From contig USJW01000075.1 in assembly GCA_900555045.1 (NCBI GenBank), forward strand, positions 1 through 23,050: a DNA stretch of 23,050 bases, read 5' to 3'. The translations under genes and the position numbers were made by a program. Below, piece by piece: positions 22,149 to 23,050 of the stretch. The notes beneath the pieces are model-generated. The model had not been told where the DNA came from. It saw nothing but the letters and a program-made list of their open reading frames with translations, and made no database searches. This DNA comes from an uncultured Clostridium sp. GTDB lineage: Bacteria; Bacillota; Clostridia; Lachnospirales; Lachnospiraceae. The first letter of the stretch is position 1, and each line of letters starts with the position of its first letter.

Positions 22149-22961
22149 TTATCGATTGAAAACAAACCGGTCGATCGCTTCGATAACACCTTCCGCCCGC
22201 TCCCCGCAGGTTATGTAATCGGCCACAGCCTTAAGCTTCGGGTCCGCGTTCGCCACCGCCACGCCGGTGCCCACCATCTGCACCACCTCGATGTCGTTGG
22301 TGTGATCCCCCACCGCCATCACCTGGGACGGCGGGATGTCAAGATACTCAAGAAGGTCTCTCAGGCCGGAGGCCTTGGAGCAGCCCTTGGCCACGATCTC
22401 GATGGAGTACTCCCCGTACTGGTAGAAGCTGTAATCCCCGTCCATATCGCGGAGCTCCTGCGCCACACGGCCGATGATTCCGCTTCGGCTGTCGTCCAGG
22501 ACGTAGACCTTGTGCACGCTCTGGTTCCACACCTCGTCCGTGTTCCCCAGGGGTTCGTCGTAGCCCGCGTACTTGTGGAGCCTGGCCTCAACCCATTTCG
22601 TCTGCACCAGCGGGCGCTCCCGGTCCTCGTAGCTGAAAATCACGGTGAACTCCGGGTTCTCGTCCATGTACCGGCGAAGCAGATCCCTGAGCCGCCAGGC
22701 CTCAAGCATACGGCAGTGGACCATTCGCCCCCGGTCGTAAAGGATGCTGCCGTTGTTGGCGATGTAGGGGACCGTGAGCCCCGCCTCCTGCGCGAACACG
22801 TTCGCGCGGTAGGGCATTCGCCCGGTGGCGAGGGTGAACTGGACGCCGCTCTCCCTCACGCGGCGGATCACCTCGCAGACCCGGCTGTCTAAGTGCAGGT
22901 CCTTGTGGATCAGGGTGTCGTCGATGTCGCAGACGACCAGCTTAACGGAGTGCTCTTCCAT
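22149..22961 (-). CDS. Cof-type HAD-IIB phosphatase
   Basis: A 270-residue haloacid dehalogenase-superfamily phosphatase. The motifs are DIDDT with nucleophile D12 and D14, LATGR (about 44-48), a lysine in VAKGCSKASGL, and VGDHTNDIEVV with the metal-binding aspartates; the large IIB cap lies between. Such enzymes dephosphorylate sugar phosphates, pyridoxal phosphate, flavins or nucleotides, with broad specificity. It is the first gene of the operon, about 75 bases downstream of a dyad-containing promoter region, with AGGAGG eight bases before the ATG. Being first in a transport and glycoside-processing operon, it probably removes a phosphate from a pathway intermediate or a dead-end product. 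The start MEEHSV was chosen for its ribosome binding site. Confidence 0.93.
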   Translation of the reverse strand: MEEHSVKLVVCDIDDTLIHKDLHLDSRVCEVIRRVRESGVQFTLATGRMPYRANVFAQEAGLTVPYIANNGSILYDRGRMVHCRMLEAWRLRDLLRRYMDENPEFTVIFSYEDRERPLVQTKWVEARLHKYAGYDEPLGNTDEVWNQSVHKVYVLDDSRSGIIGRVAQELRDMDGDYSFYQYGEYSIEIVAKGCSKASGLRDLLEYLDIPPSQVMAVGDHTNDIEVVQMVGTGVAVANADPKLKAVADYITCGERAEGVIEAIDRFVFNR

Positions 22962-23018
22962 TCTTAACCTCCTGACAAACTACTTTCTTTAAAAGTTCTT
23001 GATTTTCTTCTAGTATTG

Positions 23019-23038
23019 TTGTATATATATTAATACAA
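23019..23038 (-). promoter_or_regulatory. Operator-like dyad upstream of the ten-gene operon
   Basis: TTGTAT and ATACAA frame an eight-base AT-only centre; the two 10-base halves agree at eight positions. It lies 58 bases before the HAD phosphatase start, in an AT-rich region that must hold the promoter (several TATA-like hexamers; I cannot choose one). TTGTAT/ATACAA ends resemble sites of GntR-family repressors, but the regulator is not identified. Confidence 0.5.
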
Positions 23039-23050
23039 GTTAAAGCATAA

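Noticed and set aside
21930..22892. Open frame on the plus strand opposite the permease and HAD genes
   Set aside because: It spans two real genes on the other strand, His/Val/Arg-rich, with no motif or ribosome binding site.

Overview
The window looks like the chromosome of a Gram-positive gut-type Clostridia, most likely a member of the Lachnospiraceae with moderately high GC. The grounds are AGGAGG-like ribosome binding sites in front of nearly every gene, lipobox lipoproteins, a CUT1-type sugar ABC transporter, regulators of the GntR/FCD, MerR-GyrI and AraC-GyrI types, and GC-rich codon use in the core genes interrupted by AT-richer accessory patches (about 1-1650 and 9600-11600). No tRNA, rRNA, CRISPR array or intact mobile element was seen.

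Left part (1-5471, all minus strand): an Imm1-like immunity protein cut by the window edge, a GNAT acetyltransferase coupled to a DUF4304-like protein, a RecQ helicase with an unusual repeat-containing linker and its own promoter, and a LysR regulator. The LysR gene is divergent from a plus-strand pair (5651-8287) encoding a GntP-type sugar-acid permease and a mandelate racemase-like enolase-superfamily enzyme. A LysR-type dyad lies just upstream of the permease promoter, so this reads as a small sugar-acid uptake and dehydration (or racemisation) unit. A strong bidirectional terminator follows.

Middle part (8404-13489): a decayed Rpn-type nuclease gene that keeps its old promoter but has lost its catalytic half; an orphan lipoprotein; a minus-strand cluster of a MerR-GyrI regulator (apparently with a CTG start), a TrmO-type tRNA methyltransferase and a second GNAT; then a GntR/FCD regulator divergent from an AraC-GyrI regulator. 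Good promoters are visible for both regulators of the divergent pair.

Right part (13440-23038): one apparent ten-gene minus-strand operon. In order of transcription it encodes a HAD phosphatase, two sugar ABC permeases, a lipoprotein binding protein, a TIM-barrel sugar isomerase/epimerase, a two-SIS-domain sugar isomerase or deglycase, a YjbQ-family protein, an SPL-like radical SAM enzyme, an inosine-uridine-type nucleoside hydrolase, and a protein made of two nucleoside 2-deoxyribosyltransferase domains. It starts behind a TTGTAT/ATACAA dyad and ends at a 19-bp stem terminator. The content suggests import and dismantling of a nucleoside-like or N-glycosidic compound: transporter and sugar-handling enzymes first, base/glycosyl-bond enzymes last. 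The adjacent nucleoside hydrolase and radical SAM genes recall the QueK/QueL pair of queuosine salvage, but the whole combination is not one I recognise. It is the best candidate for an undescribed system here.
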